Shown one piece after another: positions 48,966-62,900 of a DNA stretch of 64,000 bases. Position numbers and translations under genes: made by a program. Origin of the DNA: Elysia crispata (Eukaryota > Mollusca > Gastropoda > Plakobranchidae); NCBI GenBank assembly GCA_033675545.1, contig JAWDGP010002612.1, forward strand, positions 107,501 through 171,500. The letters are read 5' to 3'. The notes beneath the pieces were generated by a model that saw only the letters and a program-made list of their open reading frames with translations, was not told the DNA's origin and ran no database searches. The first letter of the stretch is position 1; every line of letters begins with the position of its first letter.

Positions 48966-51900
48966 TGTTTTTTTTATTTATTTGGTTTTTGAGGATGGGA
49001 TCATAATTGTTAATAATTCATATAGGTCTTGAATAGGATGGATCTTCATTAAATTTGCCAATGATTTTGGTAAACTAATTGATCAATTATTCATCATCCA
49101 AGACACAATTTGAAAAAAAAAAAATCTATAGCTTGTTGTTGGGATTATTATATCAAGAGGGGTTGTGCACCTGTAACATATGATTCTTTCGTTTCAGGAG
49201 GCTGTCCTTGACATTGCTTTAGAGTTCAAAGATGGAACAATTTTGCCACTGTCACTCATTGACCCAGAAGAATATGACCTGAGGGTGACCTCTGTGAACA
49301 ATGACATTGTTGAAGTGAAGGAAATGATCTCTACAGTGTCTTTTCTGCCACCAACAATCATGGCTGTAGGGGATGGAAAGGGAGAAATTATCAAAGTAAT
49401 GTTAAAGGAGCGCAATTCTTGTGAGAGGAAAAAGCCTAGAACTCTCGACACAGAGTATGTGCATGTACAGGTGAGACCAAATAAGTCTATTTTTTTTTTG
49501 CCTCTCTTGCTTTGCTATTTCATTATGACTGGGTTTTGGAAAGGATTAAAAACATATTTCAAAATTTTACCTCTGACATTTTTTTTTTGTTTGGGTACTG
49601 CACTGAATGATTTAAAGATGTAAAGTAAAAACAATCTAATATGCCTCACATGATCTTTTAGTGATTGATAAACTGGGGTCAGGATTAATATATCTTTTAC
49701 CCTCGCTCTGCTGTAGCTTTTCTCCTTGAAATGGTTTATTGAACGTGCAAAGTAGAAGCTTTGTTGCATCCACTCATCATAGTTCAAATGTTTGAAACTT
49801 AACATGAGAGTAATTAGTATATTTTTTTCCCTCTGGGAAAAATCATCATTTTTCCAGAGCATTTTGACAATTTTCTGCAGTTTGAAGTGTTGAGAAGCAC
49901 AGGTAAAAGGTCCTCTAACTATTGACTGTTTGAATGTGAAAATCATGGCATCCAATTGATCGAAGTGGGTTTGATATAATGTGTTGTATTTGCCATCAGG
50001 TTGAAGGATGAAAGCAGTGGTGCCTATGGTCTCAGAAAATGCGGGAAACTCCCAAATTTGTTGTTGTATCCCGGAAACGAGGATTTACCCACAAAATCCC
50101 AGATTTAAGACTTGACCTGAAGTGAACAATTCTATCGGTTATTTTTTTTTTTTTGGACTCAGGATTAGCGTGACCCAGCAATCCTAAGAAAAAAGCATAT
50201 TGTGAAAATATTATTCTACGATGACAAACATAGTTTTTCATCATCGAGTATAAACCTGTGCGAAGGTATCAAACTTGGCGATATATATTATATCAATATG
50301 GTGTATTTTTTTTTTATATTTATATTTTCATTTCCAATATCGAGATTTGTTTTATAGTTGATAATATCAGTCCCATCGAGGTGTTCTCTTTGTTTACTTT
50401 ATCGTACATTTGTCCGAAAAACATCGTTCTCCTCATCTTCACACCCAAACCTGGCTGTTGTGTCCAACAAAGAATCATTCTGATTTCTTCATCTGACAAT
50501 AACTAATGCAACTAGACGTTTTCTTTTTGTCAAGGTACATTCTAAATCTTGTCGAGTATTAAGATGGATTGGGAAATCCTAAATACTGGTAGAGCTAGAT
50601 CTAGATGGATAATCAAAACCAGGCATGACATGAGACTATTATTACAATTTTTATAATTTTTTTTCATCAGAGAAAAAGGTGATTTTCATTTCAAGGTAAA
50701 TGATTATAACAGGCGGGGCCTAGTGAGACGTTCTAGACCTAATTGATATTTATCATATTCAGCTCAAATGTCTTTTTAATAGAAAAAATAAAGATAAGGA
50801 GAGCAGCGCTCAATATTTAAACCAGAATATAGACCTTTATATTTATACTCTGATGAGTAAACTTTTATGGCGCCTCAGTTGAGCCAATAAAATACATGTA
50901 CAGAAAGCAGTAACAACTAACATTTGGGGAACACAGCTGTACATGAACTACAACAGGTCATTCAACCTTTTAGTCTTAGCACACAAAAAAAAAAACAGAA
51001 AGAAAAAAATGCTACACAGTCATGGCTCTATGGACAATCCAATTTTGTTTAAATGTAGGAGGGAGGGGGGTGTAGAGAGAGAGAGAGAGGGAATGCTCCT
51101 ACATAGGCCGCTAGCAGTGATCAATTTTAAAAAGTTCAGTAAAAAATTGTGTCCAGTTCTCACCCCTGGTATTATTGTTCCTTGAATACTTTCCTCCAAG
51201 CTTATTTGTTTCCAACAGCTGTATGGCTGATTTATCATGCCTTAAGGAAAATTAGCAAAAACTGTCATTTTTTTTTTTTTTATTCGAATCGTGATGCTTT
51301 GTCCCTGATTTTGTGGGTGGTTCCCCTGAAAGGCATAGGTTGGGGTAGGCAACTCTGTAAAAGACCTATTTGAAGAAATTTCCATGTAATCAAGAGCAGC
51401 CTTTCTTTTTACCATGGTATAGTTGTTGAAATGTGGTTCCTTCAGAGAATGCTACGAATCTCACGGACTGCAAAGAAATCAAATGAAACATTTTTACAAG
51501 AAGCTGAAACAACAAGATCACTGGTAAATAGAATACGTAATTGCCAAGCAACCTTTTTTGATTATGTGAAGAGAAGAGAGAAACTAGAACATCTTGTGAC
51601 AACTGGAATGATTAAAGGAAAGTGCAGCAGGGGAAAACAGAGTGGAAAGATGTTGGATAGACTATCAAATTGGCTCAAAGTAGGGAGAGTGAAAGAAGCA
51701 CTGAACGCAACAAGAGATAGAGATGCTTGGAAGGTTCTGATCACCTACGTTAAAGAGCACGGCATCTGATTTATTGACAATTGTTAGGAAAGAACCGGAT
51801 GAAATATTTGTCAGAGACTTCTTAAGTGGGCCAGAATGCCTCTTCTCTTCAATTTTTAGGCCAATAAGAATTCAGAATCTACCAATTTTATTCTTAATAC

Positions 51901-54770
51901 TCTTGAATGGTTCTAATTGTTCATTTGTATCTTCGAAATTAGAAAATAATTTAAAGAAATAAGTATGCAAACTAAAAAAGAGTGTAAAGGAAACAAATTC
52001 TCCTCTTTGATTGTTTGAATTTTCTTTATCCCAAAAAGTAAGAGCTGTGATTTCTGAGTTTTGTATTTGTAAAGAAAAATTGGAAGTTAAATCTAATAAT
52101 TTTTTTTAAAAATTACTTGCCTCTCAAGTGGATGGATACAATAATCAAATTTCTACTGTTTGCTGCTCAGTTCACTGTATTATATTTTTCACTGATCTAA
52201 TCTCTCATCCTCAGGTGGACTTTGCCAAAGAAATCCTCACCAATCTAGTGCAGAGTGATGGCTACTACTCTGGCAATCATGACTTCATGAGTCAGCGGGA
52301 TATTTATAAAAGCAAGGAAGAGTATTTCAAAGCTACAAAGCCCAAATTGTTCAAGAGTGAACCGAAGGTAGTTAAGACATCACTTTCCTGCTTAGTTTGT
52401 TCAAAGTGCAGTGCTCTGCTACTCTTCTTTACCAATGGTCAAAGTTAAGTTCTCATATTCATTTTGTAGCTGAGGGATTCAGATTATTCAGGAAAAGATT
52501 CATTGATGGATCTTTGAATGGACCATCTTGTGATGAGACTCAATTTCATCTTCACAGCCCCATGCTTTTTTTTTGATGAGAGTCAGATTGTCTCAATGGC
52601 TATATATGGACATTTTACCTGGCACTGTTGTAATGCTCAAAACTATCTGTTATATCCCATTTAAGTACAAATTCTTTCCTAAAAGAAGATAAAGTTATGA
52701 GTTTGTTCTTTTGCTTTAAGTAATCTAAATGATTTGAATATCAGTATAAAATTTGTGGAGAGGCGAGCTTATCCTCTACAAAGCCCTTTTTTATTTTTTT
52801 TTTTTTTTACATTTTTTATTGTTGTGAAAAAGAGAATGTTGTTTTCATTCAAATTAAAAATATTAGGTCTATGTGAAATTTACTCTCTGAAATGTCAAAT
52901 TTTCTATTTCGTCTCAGTTCAAAACTTATCTATGAAAATTACGTCTTGCATTAACCCATGACCCTCACTTGCAATATGCTTCTCTTTACCATTAAATTAT
53001 GTTTGTAAATGAATCTTTGGAAATGTTCTAGTTTCCTTTACGGCCTACTTCTTTCGGTTTCAATGTATGTTTCTTCAGAAATTATTTTTTTGAAGAGGCC
53101 TTTACGTTTTTCAATCATATCACAAATCTACTAATGAAGAAGATACATGGCATAGGGACCTCTATGAATGAAGAAAAGGGCAATATTGATTAGGAAGGAG
53201 TATAAAATTTGGTGGAACTGGGTCTGTAGGCCTAGATTTTATCAGAGGTAAAGGAGATGAGGAATTTAATTGTTTTTACTTCAATTTATTATTTAATGTA
53301 TATCCCACCCTCCTTTTAAAGGCTTGACCTGGTTCCGCAAGAAAAGTATGGATATTTTCATACTCCATTTAAAATAAAAAAAAATAATGTCATTATATAT
53401 CATTGAAAGAAACAATCATTTTTCTCGGTTTCCAATTCTTTTTTAATTATATTTTTTTTTAAATATCTGATCAAGAAAGAGTAATATTAAGTTATGATAT
53501 AGAGTCAGTTTATTTGGTGCTATTGTTAATCAATGGATAAAAATTCTCATTGAAACAGCACTCATAATGTTTTGTTTTTATGTTTGTTTGTCTGTTTATA
53601 TATTTTTATACATTGAATCCTTTTGTTACCTGTTATTTTTCTATTTATTTTTTTGAATTGCTTAGTCTTTTATATTGACATTTTAGGGTGCAGGAAAAGA
53701 CCAGGATCTTTTTTCATAGCCTTTTGGCAGCTCTGTATATTATGTAAATGCTTTGTAGTGAGTTCAATTTACAAAGTGAATAGAGGAAGTTATTTAATTA
53801 TTCGATTATTTGAGAAGTAATAAGAAAAAGAATATTATTCAAAAGCTGGATGAATTTGTGGTTTGTAACTGGTTATTATTGTAACTTAGAGAGTTCAATG
53901 TGTAAAAGCAACAAATTTGAAGCCTGATTTAGTAAAGGTTTGTTATTTCGAAAAAAAAATATATATCTGCAGAGGCTGGGTGAATCTATTGTTTGCAATT
54001 TGCAATTATCCTTTATTTTATTTTTTTTTAATCAGGTACATCCAGTAGATGCGGATGCAGACTCTGTAACAGTTTCAGATGAGGACTCAAGTGTTACCAG
54101 AGAGCCTAAATCAGAAGCCTTGGAACAGCCTGTTAGCACAAAGACAAAGCATTCAACGCCCTTAGAGGTGGCCATGTATGTCCTAGTGGCTGTGTTTGTG
54201 TTTGCCATCCTAGTGTTCACTGCTAATTGTGCTGTATTCATGATGCGACATCAACGCAAATGTAAACCTCACTCCAAGGGTATGTCCTCTAGGGTGGTGG
54301 CAGGATCTATCTCTCAAGCCCCTGACTGGGTGTGGATTGGTCGGGCCACTCTTGAGCGCCAGGGAGCAGGAAATGCAGGTGTTGATCACGCTCTAATGGC
54401 AGAGGAAGACTTTAATGGCAACCAAATGGTTATGCCAAACTCTACCTCAGGATCAGCATCATCCAGGCACAGCTCCACCCGTAAGTTGAACAGCATAAGT
54501 AGAAGTGGAAGTAGTTCAAGCAGCGGTGGCTGCCCAGTAACGTCTGCATCCTCAGGCTGCGGTGGCAGTAATCGCAACAGCATGGTGTCCACCTATCAAG
54601 GCTCAGAGTGCAGCATTCGCATCACATCCAACCCTCTGCCCGAGGATGTTGCTAACAACGACCTGGGAGGCATGGGCTACAATGAAGCTGAATGGGATTA
54701 TGAAGCCATGGGGATGACTTATGAACAACTCATGGAATATTTTGATAACCTGAAGGAATCATCTGCCTAG
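41428..54770 (+). CDS. TMEM132: TMEM132-family single-pass membrane protein (12 coding exons, 1,100 aa)
   Basis: Exons: 41428-41482, 42812-42990, 43541-44244, 44542-44691, 45633-45831, 46699-46842, 47037-47248, 47525-47834, 48274-48462, 49198-49470, 52215-52367, 54036-54770. All introns are GT-AG, phases agree, and the sum is 1,101 codons including TAG. Residues 1-24 are a signal peptide (GILLIFCVFVLFG core). GFFLK and ASYGPIEKY near the N-terminus, the WxVxF-rich beta-sandwich ectodomain, the membrane segment at about 899-926 (LEVAMYVLVAVFVFAILVF) and the cytoplasmic DWVWIG at about 953-958 match the family. The tail is Ser/Gly-rich and ends EYFDNLKESSA. Several N-glycosylation sequons occur. 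The family (five genes in vertebrates, detonator in Drosophila) is proposed to act in neural adhesion and to link to actin. Which paralogue relationship applies cannot be told here. Confidence 0.92.
41696..41725. repeat. AGATCT/CTAGAT palindromic cluster in TMEM132 intron 1
   Basis: Overlapping TAGATC hexamers give a self-complementary run. Similar clusters occur at 11092-11140, 12410-12440, 37738-37751 and 41859-41872, so this is a dispersed genomic motif. Confidence 0.7.
42735..42787. repeat. (TTC)n(TTA)n microsatellite before TMEM132 exon 2
   Basis: TTC then TTA units end about 25 bp before the exon 2 acceptor and may overlap its pyrimidine tract. Confidence 0.8.
48909..48965. repeat. (TA)n(TG)n microsatellite in TMEM132 intron 9
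   Basis: TA repeats pass into TG repeats between exons 9 and 10. Confidence 0.9.
51425..51772 (+). pseudogene. LINE 3'-end fragment in TMEM132 intron 10
   Basis: The open frame includes MWFLQRMLRIS, CQATFFDYVKRREKL, CSRGKQSGKMLDRLSNWL and ATRDRDAWKVLITYVKEHG, the RT C-terminal tail of a LINE. It is related along about 85 residues to the copy at 27257-27530. It is truncated at the 5' end, in the same orientation as the host gene, and lies between exons 10 and 11. Confidence 0.7.
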
Positions 54771-57700
54771 ACATTAACAAATTTTCAGTGTATGGTTTTG
54801 TGGAGAGTTGTTGGGTGTTGCAAGATCTATTTCAAGATGTAAAGGTTTTCTGATGAAGCACTAGATACAACATGAGGAGCATGTTACTGCTCCGCAGAAA
54901 TAGTATTGAACATGAACAAATAGTTTAAAAGAAAAAAATACTTTGGTTTTTATTCAATTTCTTTCATGTATGAACTAGTTTAAGAATTGAGTTAATCCTA
55001 CAAAAGTCACATTTAAAAGCGATTGTGGATGGATTGTATTGAAAAAGAATTCACAGGATCTATAGTATATTTCCAGGGAGGTTTTTGTACCTCTCTCTTT
55101 GGTATCAGAGAAACTGCCTATACCCCCTCCAATCCCCAATTTGGTGACTCTAACATCCTTATTGTGGGCCAGTTGGTAGTAAACTTTCATTCAGAGTTAA
55201 TGTTGTGTTCCCAATGATTACAATGGCATTTGATGTGCAATTTTTTCCTTTGGTTGGATTGGCTCAGCTTAGAACTGAGTTGTAATTTAAGCTACATAAC
55301 AAAACTTTGGAAAGCCTGAAGGGCAGAACAGAGAAAAGAATGGCTGTATAACCTTTGTCTGTTCATTGTCTCAGTCGGGCATGGTTTCTTACTTTATGGT
55401 ATTTGAGATATGATTTGCCATTTAGTGTTTCAACATGTTATTGAAGGCCTTTTTGCGAACACATATATTTAGATTTACTCACACTATTCTCACATCCACA
55501 TGGCTTGTAAATCAACATTTAAGCATCCACCTGTAAAATGTAAATCATGAGTTGTAATACTTTATCAATATCCCAAATTTAATATTGTGCTCCCCTTAGG
55601 CACCCACACAGTGTATGATATATATATATTGTTAAGAAAATATTACGATGATATGTGCATTCAACTAAAAACCTGTGGAGGGTATGTGTATCAGTGATAC
55701 CTGTTCTATGACTTTCAAGGTTATAAGAATCATCAGTAGAGTTGTGGAAAATTAGATCTGAATTTCTTAGCCTCCTACAGGAACACCTGACGCTTTGACA
55801 TTTTTTCTCACATTGAATAATTGTACCATATTATTTTGCAAAAGGAAAATAAAAGTTCTCATCCAAAGCATAAAATTAATGGGGGAAAAACCACAAGAAC
55901 ATTATTTGCACATTGTCGATTTTCACTTTTTTTTTTTATGTACAAAATGAATTGTACCTCTTTTTTTCCCCAAGCTTTATGAAATATGTTCTTTGCTGAA
56001 ATAATGATGATTGGTGCATTTTGAATGCATAGAAATTGTGCTGTACATATACATGCACCATTTCTTATTTAATCTTATTTTGATTTTGTACAGTTTGAAT
56101 TTTTGAATTGTGGTGGTATCTAAGTCATTAAACTTATACCTCGCCTCATCCATGTCTTGCAACCAACCTAAAAGTGAAGATGATTGGTCAACCTTCTCCA
56201 ATTTCTCGACACTTATTTAAGGCAATTGCTTTTTAACATGATTTATATTAAAAAAAAGTCCAAGAATGCTCTCAATCGGAAAACCAAAAAGATACCAGGA
56301 TGGCGTAGTAAAATACATAGACTGAATAACATGTCTTTATGTTGTTTGCATTTATTAAGCCTAATACATAAGGACCTGACTGGGATGTCAGTATCTTGGT
56401 TTTTAAAGAAATGGGTTTTGAAATTAACCAGCCATACAACTAATGATCTGCTTAGTCTATTTCTTTTTTTTTTTCTTCGAGATTTGTTAGGGTTGCTGCA
56501 AGACATACCATTTTGTGTCCCTGCATTTATATTGATACTGATTTTTACAAATCATAGATTATTTAACCTTTTTGAAGGAGATCTGTATCATAAGCATTAT
56601 ATAGAGAGTTTTAGCAATCCATTTCTAGTTTACAATTATTGTTTTTAACCAGCATCTTTTTGTGTGCACATGATTCCTTCATTTTTAAGTTCCTGGTGTG
56701 ATTTTTTTGCAGTCTCTGCTGCTTGCCTATCTCAAATTATTATCTTTTAATGTCCAAACTTAAGGACAAACCCTAGATATCTAGTTCGAATATATTAATC
56801 CATAAAAGGAACATAAATAAATATTCATAATCATTAGAGAGCAATTTTACTACAAAACAAGGACATTAAAACACCAAGATTTTTCAATTATGTATCAAGA
56901 GATTGTGATAACAATAAACTTATTTCTGTCTTTTGGAGTATTCTCTTTGTGGGTTATAGAAAACAATTCATTTTTTTTACACTCAGAGTTTGGAATATCA
57001 AAAACAAAGCTCCAGTTTTTTTCTAAGATGTTATTTCACCCATTATTATGTTGAAAAAAGAAAGGTTCTGTTTATGTTAGTTCTCAAGTTAAAGCTTCAG
57101 GAAGAGGGCAACTTGAGGTAAAGGTTTCTTTGTATTGTTAAATTTTCAGAAAAAAAGCTACAGGGTAACTGTAAGTTTAAAGAAAACGACTTCTTATAAC
57201 AGACTGATCCCAAGGTTGTGGTCAGGGTTTGTATGGTTGTGAAATATATATGTAAAAACTATGAAATTGTAAGATAAATATTCTATGATGGTTAGGAGTG
57301 CTCCTTACAGCTTCCTCAATAAGGGGATCAGTGAATCGGAGGCTTAGAGATGACTTTGTGAAATTATCGTAAAGGATCTGTCATTTTGATTTGCAGGAAA
57401 CTGTAAAATTGTCAAAGGTTTCAGATATGACTGAAAGCCACTGGAAGTGCTTACCATCATTTTATTCTTTTCATTGTATGGCATTGTTTTCTAGGATTCA
57501 TAAGATGAATCATGCTTTGAAATTATTTAAATGGCATCTGATTAAGATGGGTTGAGTTTCATGCCCATGAATTGATATCTTGATATGAAAATGAGTATTT
57601 TGTTCAGAAGCACATGGAAGTATTTATCATCTTTTTTTTTTTTTTTAATTTTGAGCTTTAATTACTGCTATGTGTTTTTAAGCCATATATTTTCTTTGTC

Positions 57701-58051
57701 ACAGTTCAGTCTTCAAACATGGTTTGTATTCCACTTTTAAATCTGAGAAAGATAATGAGGAGATAAGTGCAATTGAACCTTAGTATGCTTTCTTGCATCT
57801 TTGTTTTGAGAGCTAATTGCTTTAAAGCAGCTATGTTGAATGATGTGTTAAAAAAGATTTTTTTTTGGAAATGAAATAATACTAAACAGTAACTGGGAAT
57901 TTAGATAAAGAAAAGATGAGACTTAGAGTATGAATCACCAGCCATAGATATTGCATCTGCTCATTTATTATGACTCAACATGTTTACAACGAGTGTGTTA
58001 TTCACTTTAAATCTACTTGTGTTTCTTTTAGGAAGATGGCTAGATATGGTG

Positions 58052-58098
<47 letters not shown>

Positions 58099-59955
58099 TG
58101 CTTTAGTGTTGTAGGTTGCATCTTGTTTATGTGATATGCATCTAAGTTATGCCATAAACCATTTTCTTTTCTGTACACATATCTATGATCTATAAAGCTG
58201 CTTTGCTGTTTTTCTTGCTTCTTTCTTATTCCTACTTAAAGCCTCATGATCTCTGTTATTCAGCAATTTAGGATCATTCATTTAAAAAAAAAAAAAGATA
58301 ATTATCCAAGGACTCAAAAAAACATCTGGTATAGTGTGTATAGTGATAAAAGGGAAATATGCTGCAATATTTCACTAGGCTACTACTGTACTAGAATATT
58401 ATTTTTAGTATTGCATTGTGCACAAGCAAATTTTTATTATTTTAGGCCCTACTGCCTATTTAGATCATGTAATTAGGAACATAAACTTTCTTTACTTCTT
58501 TCATGAAAATTATTGTCTTTATCAAAATCAAAATTGAGATCAAAATCACGAGTATTCGTTTCATGCGATTTTTGTATTAAATTTCTTTTCAATTATTAAA
58601 ACAAAAACAGAATGTATGTAAATCTGTTAAAACCTCTTTTTTATCTTTAATATCAACACAATAGCATTTTACAAATATATATTACATTGTTATCATTTAT
58701 ATGACAAGAATGTATCCCTGACGCATTATTGTAATCATTTATAATTCACAATTTTTATTCAGTGTAAGTGATCAGTAATTCCTTAGTGTTCACCATGTTC
58801 AATAAGAATCTGCAATCATAATTTTACCTTTCTGCAGTGCAGCATTGATTTAAAACTGCTTATTTCTCCTGAATTTATAATTTAAGTCTCTGTGGGTAGT
58901 CTAAATAAAATGAAAAATCAACTTCTTAAACACTATTATTTACAGAATAAAAAAAAACGGATATAAGGCTACTATACTTTGTTGCCCAGTAATAATTACT
59001 TTAGTTGTAAGTCCAGAATTTAGGCTTGTGACTGTATTATTTGCAGGTGCCGAAACGTATCTTTTGCTCAAGATTTTACATTTAAAAATTGACTAAATAA
59101 GACTAAGGCTATTTGACATGTGTCAGCTTCTCCCACAAATTTGTGAGGTTCTTGTTTACCTGTGGTTTATTTTCTCTGGCTTGATTTATTTTCGTCCAAT
59201 TTTAATATAATTTATCTGAAATAGGCGCCCTTTCTGGAATATCAACAAAATATTCTCTCTTTTTCTTAGTCTCTGTCTTACTGTAGTTATTCAATATTGA
59301 CTCGCTAAATTGATTACTTTTAGCTGCAAAACAAGTTGCTGGAAGTAGGAGAAATGTGGGAAATTTTTTTTGAAACCAGAGACTGCATTAAGACTCGGCA
59401 GCATATTATCCTCACGGTGCTGATTATGCTGGTCTGTTTTGTAGCTAACATTAACTAATGCTAAAATTCAGCTTCTCCTCAGTGACATTTATTTTGCCTG
59501 TGATTTTAAAACAATGTGGTATTTCACTGTGGTTAGAGATTACCTACTTTACCACATTTAACACACAGCCATACTGGATCACTTCTATATCATTGAAAAA
59601 TATTTTTGAAGAAACTTTTATTATTTTTGCCTAAGATATTATAGCTCAAGAATTTGATATTAAATTTTGAGAAATTGGAAACTTTATGTAAATTGTAAAG
59701 TGTATACAAATTTTGAAGGATGTGGCAATGAGTCTCTAGGCAGAATTTAAATACAAAATTAAGAAATACTTTTTGTTAACTATTTAAACAAAAATGAGAA
59801 TTATGATAATTCAACCGCTGCAATATAAAAGAAAATAAATAATATCAAGTTTTGATCATGTAGTTTATGTCTGTAAACTTTTATTTAATCTGTGTAAATG
59901 TGAGAGGGATTTTATTCCCCTGACTTCAATAAAGTGATTGTCATAATACCTTTGT
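54771..59955 (+). other. Probable long 3' UTR of TMEM132
   Basis: From the stop codon to a good AATAAA with a downstream GT-rich stretch there is about 5.2 kb of AT-rich sequence without plausible coding. Earlier signals (for example AATAAA near 55847) would give shorter forms. A TA run lies at 58056-58090. Long 3' UTRs are common in nervous-system genes. Transcript evidence is absent, so the extent is inferred. Confidence 0.5.
59928..59933 (+). terminator. Candidate polyadenylation signal AATAAA of TMEM132
   Basis: AATAAAG is followed within 30 bases by T/G-rich sequence containing TTTGTTTGTC, a typical downstream element. Confidence 0.5.
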
Positions 59956-62900
59956 TTGTCTTATATGTTTTGTGGTTTTAAATCAGTTCCAGTTTACACT
60001 ACTTAGAAAATGTTTGCTATGAATATCTTTGTTTTGTAGGTATGAGATTATTCGTGACTAAAGGACTTTAATTCTTGGGTTGGAAAAAAAAGGATAAAAA
60101 TTCAATTGATCTGGAGGGAATAAAATCAAAGGATGCCAAATGATTATGGTATGTATCAAGCCAATCTGGTCACAAACTTCACTGCAAGAAATCATTTACA
60201 ATTATAGGAAGAACTATCTGTCCTTGACGAGAATTGCAATACTAGTATCTCTATATATACATATATATATATCCCTGAAGAAAACAGAGGACAAATGATG
60301 CCCTCGTCCTACGCTTGAAATGTAAGTGTAACATGCAGAGACTTGAAGCAAGACCATCTATAACTTAAAAAGTTCATTAGACTAACAAATCTAACCTCTC
60401 TAAGAAAGATAGACTTATTGTTATTATTCTTTGTTGCATTTTCTTTAGGTAAATGCAAAATGCTCACTTCAAATGGTAACATATACTTAACAGATATTTA
60501 CTTTCATCATGAAATTTAGCAACAAAATTCTGAGCCTAGAAGGCTTCATGCATATCATAGAAGTTTCTTGACAAAACCAATTTAACAGATTGAAGTCAGA
60601 CAAAAAAATATATTTCCCCAAAAAAAATTTATTGAGAAGTCACTTGCACCAAATTGTGCTTTCAAAACGTATTCATATTCATATTTCAGGTAAACAAAGA
60701 CCATAAACATGTTGAGACCAGTTTTGTTGGGAGATACGTACCAAGTTAATTGTATCACTACATTCATTCTCTAATCAAAATGTCCTGATTGCTTGTATTC
60801 ACTGAACAGTTCTATTTGTCCCCACACACAGCATTTTGAGTTCTTTACTATACAATGTGTACATAAACTTAAAAATTTATGCCTCTATTTCCTCACAACT
60901 CAAAGAAATCTGAACATCTCTTGAGAGATGATAAGAATAAGATTTTGTTATTATTTTTCTAATGAAGTCTTGTCACATGAAATCATTGTAAATTACTATT
61001 AAAAAACATTACTGCTGTGAAGTAAACAAAAACAAAAAAAATCTGAGAGAGAGAGAGACCACACATTTTCTGATAAGTACATATACTTGTGACAATCAAG
61101 TGTAGTAGTGATAAAAAAAAGCATTGGTAATAATTTTTACTGGTCAATGTAAATTATCACAATGTATATATTTGATGAGTCTAGACAGCCTGAAGGTAAG
61201 GAATATTCTTGCCATGTCTTTTATTCAGTAACTGAATACTAGCTCAAAGCTAGTTATGGGGCACAATACTTAAATTAAGAGTGAAATTAGATTGGTTTTT
61301 AAACCAAATAGAAGCAATTGTTCATTTAACATAATTAGAGGATCTTCCTGACAATTAATGTTAAATATTTGAAAAAATTAACCACAGGCCAAAAAGAGTA
61401 TAATCATGAACTAGATCTCTAAATAATCAAGGGAAAGATGAAGTACAATGAAAAACAAAAAAATGACCCAATTAATAATCTGCAAATTTCTTCAATGTAA
61501 AACATGAGATGAAATCAAATGTGTCAAAAGAATATGATGGATGGGAAATGAAGGCAGAGGAAAAATGAATACAACATGCATCATATCAGCTAAATTATAT
61601 GATCCATCACCGAGATGGATGGAGAAATTTAGTTGGTTCTCTCTATATGTAGAAATGAAACACATGACAGAAAATGGTGAGTCCTAGAAATAGAGTCTGC
61701 ACTCTTTGATGGAATAAAAATCAAAATTAAAGTAATTAAGTAATTTAAAGAAAAAGGGAGAAAAACACGAGCATTATAAGATAATATACTTGTACTGAGC
61801 ATTCTCAATTTTACATTTCATTTATATAGTCAGTGACTTTTGTGTCTTGTTTTTGCTCACTCTTTTGCGTCTTACTGCTTTTCTCATGGAAGATCCTTTG
61901 TGGCTGTCAAGACCCGAACACAATCAATGTGGCACACATTAAGGTCCACTAAGTTTTCTCATACTTCAACATCATCAAGATAAATACTAAGAATTTATAT
62001 GAATGAGAGACATTTGGGAATTCATAAATATACACCTAAACATCAATATACTTTTGAGATAAAATTTAATAATCAGTCTCACAAACTCTAAAAAAATAAA
62101 AGATAAAAGCAGGTACATTATAATTATAATCGAATATCAATAGAGTAAAATTCAGGAGTTGATAGAGAAAAGAAGCTTTGGGCACTTTTTATTTAGCATT
62201 TAAAATGTTAACATGTTAAAGAGAGGAAGATTCTTAATAATCTCAAACCCTATGAAAGTTTTATCACAGACAAAGTGCTTTCATGTTCAGTGAAGGAAAA
62301 AAAATCTTTGCACAAATATCACGCTGTTTTCAGTTGTTAAAAGCAAGCTTACAGTCACATTCAAATTCCATCTTTCAAGGAGCACAATCGCAGGGAATGC
62401 CCTTTCATAAAGAAAATCTAGTTAGAATTATATCTACTATATGCTTCTGATTGTTTGACATAGCTCATAACTTTCACTAGGTGACATAACCTTTTGTGAA
62501 ATACCATTCCCTATTCAAAGCCAGAACACACAAACAAAAAAAAACGAGTCCATATGTCCATTCATTACACAGTAACTTCATAAAGCATACTCCAGTCATG
62601 CAGGGATGAGCATTGCATTAAGGCCTTAAACTTATTCAGTGACAGAAAAATATACCTTGAATAGGATATAGCATGCAAATGAAATATAACTTTGAATTTG
62701 CTAAGAAATACTTTAACCTCGGTTTAGTTTGTGAAATTGAGATAGTAAATATGTTTAAATCACCTTGAAGATTAAAAAAAAACCAGCAAAGAAACTGCAG
62801 TTTCTCTTAATACTGTAACACCTAAATCATTATGTAGACTTTTATTGCATATATTATTTTTTTTTAAAGCCAATATTTACCTACACCCCCTCCTCCCAAA

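Noticed and set aside
56184..56648. 154-codon plus-strand ORF after TMEM132
   Set aside because: AT-rich, hydrophobic and low-complexity composition, no family match, and it lies in the probable 3' UTR.
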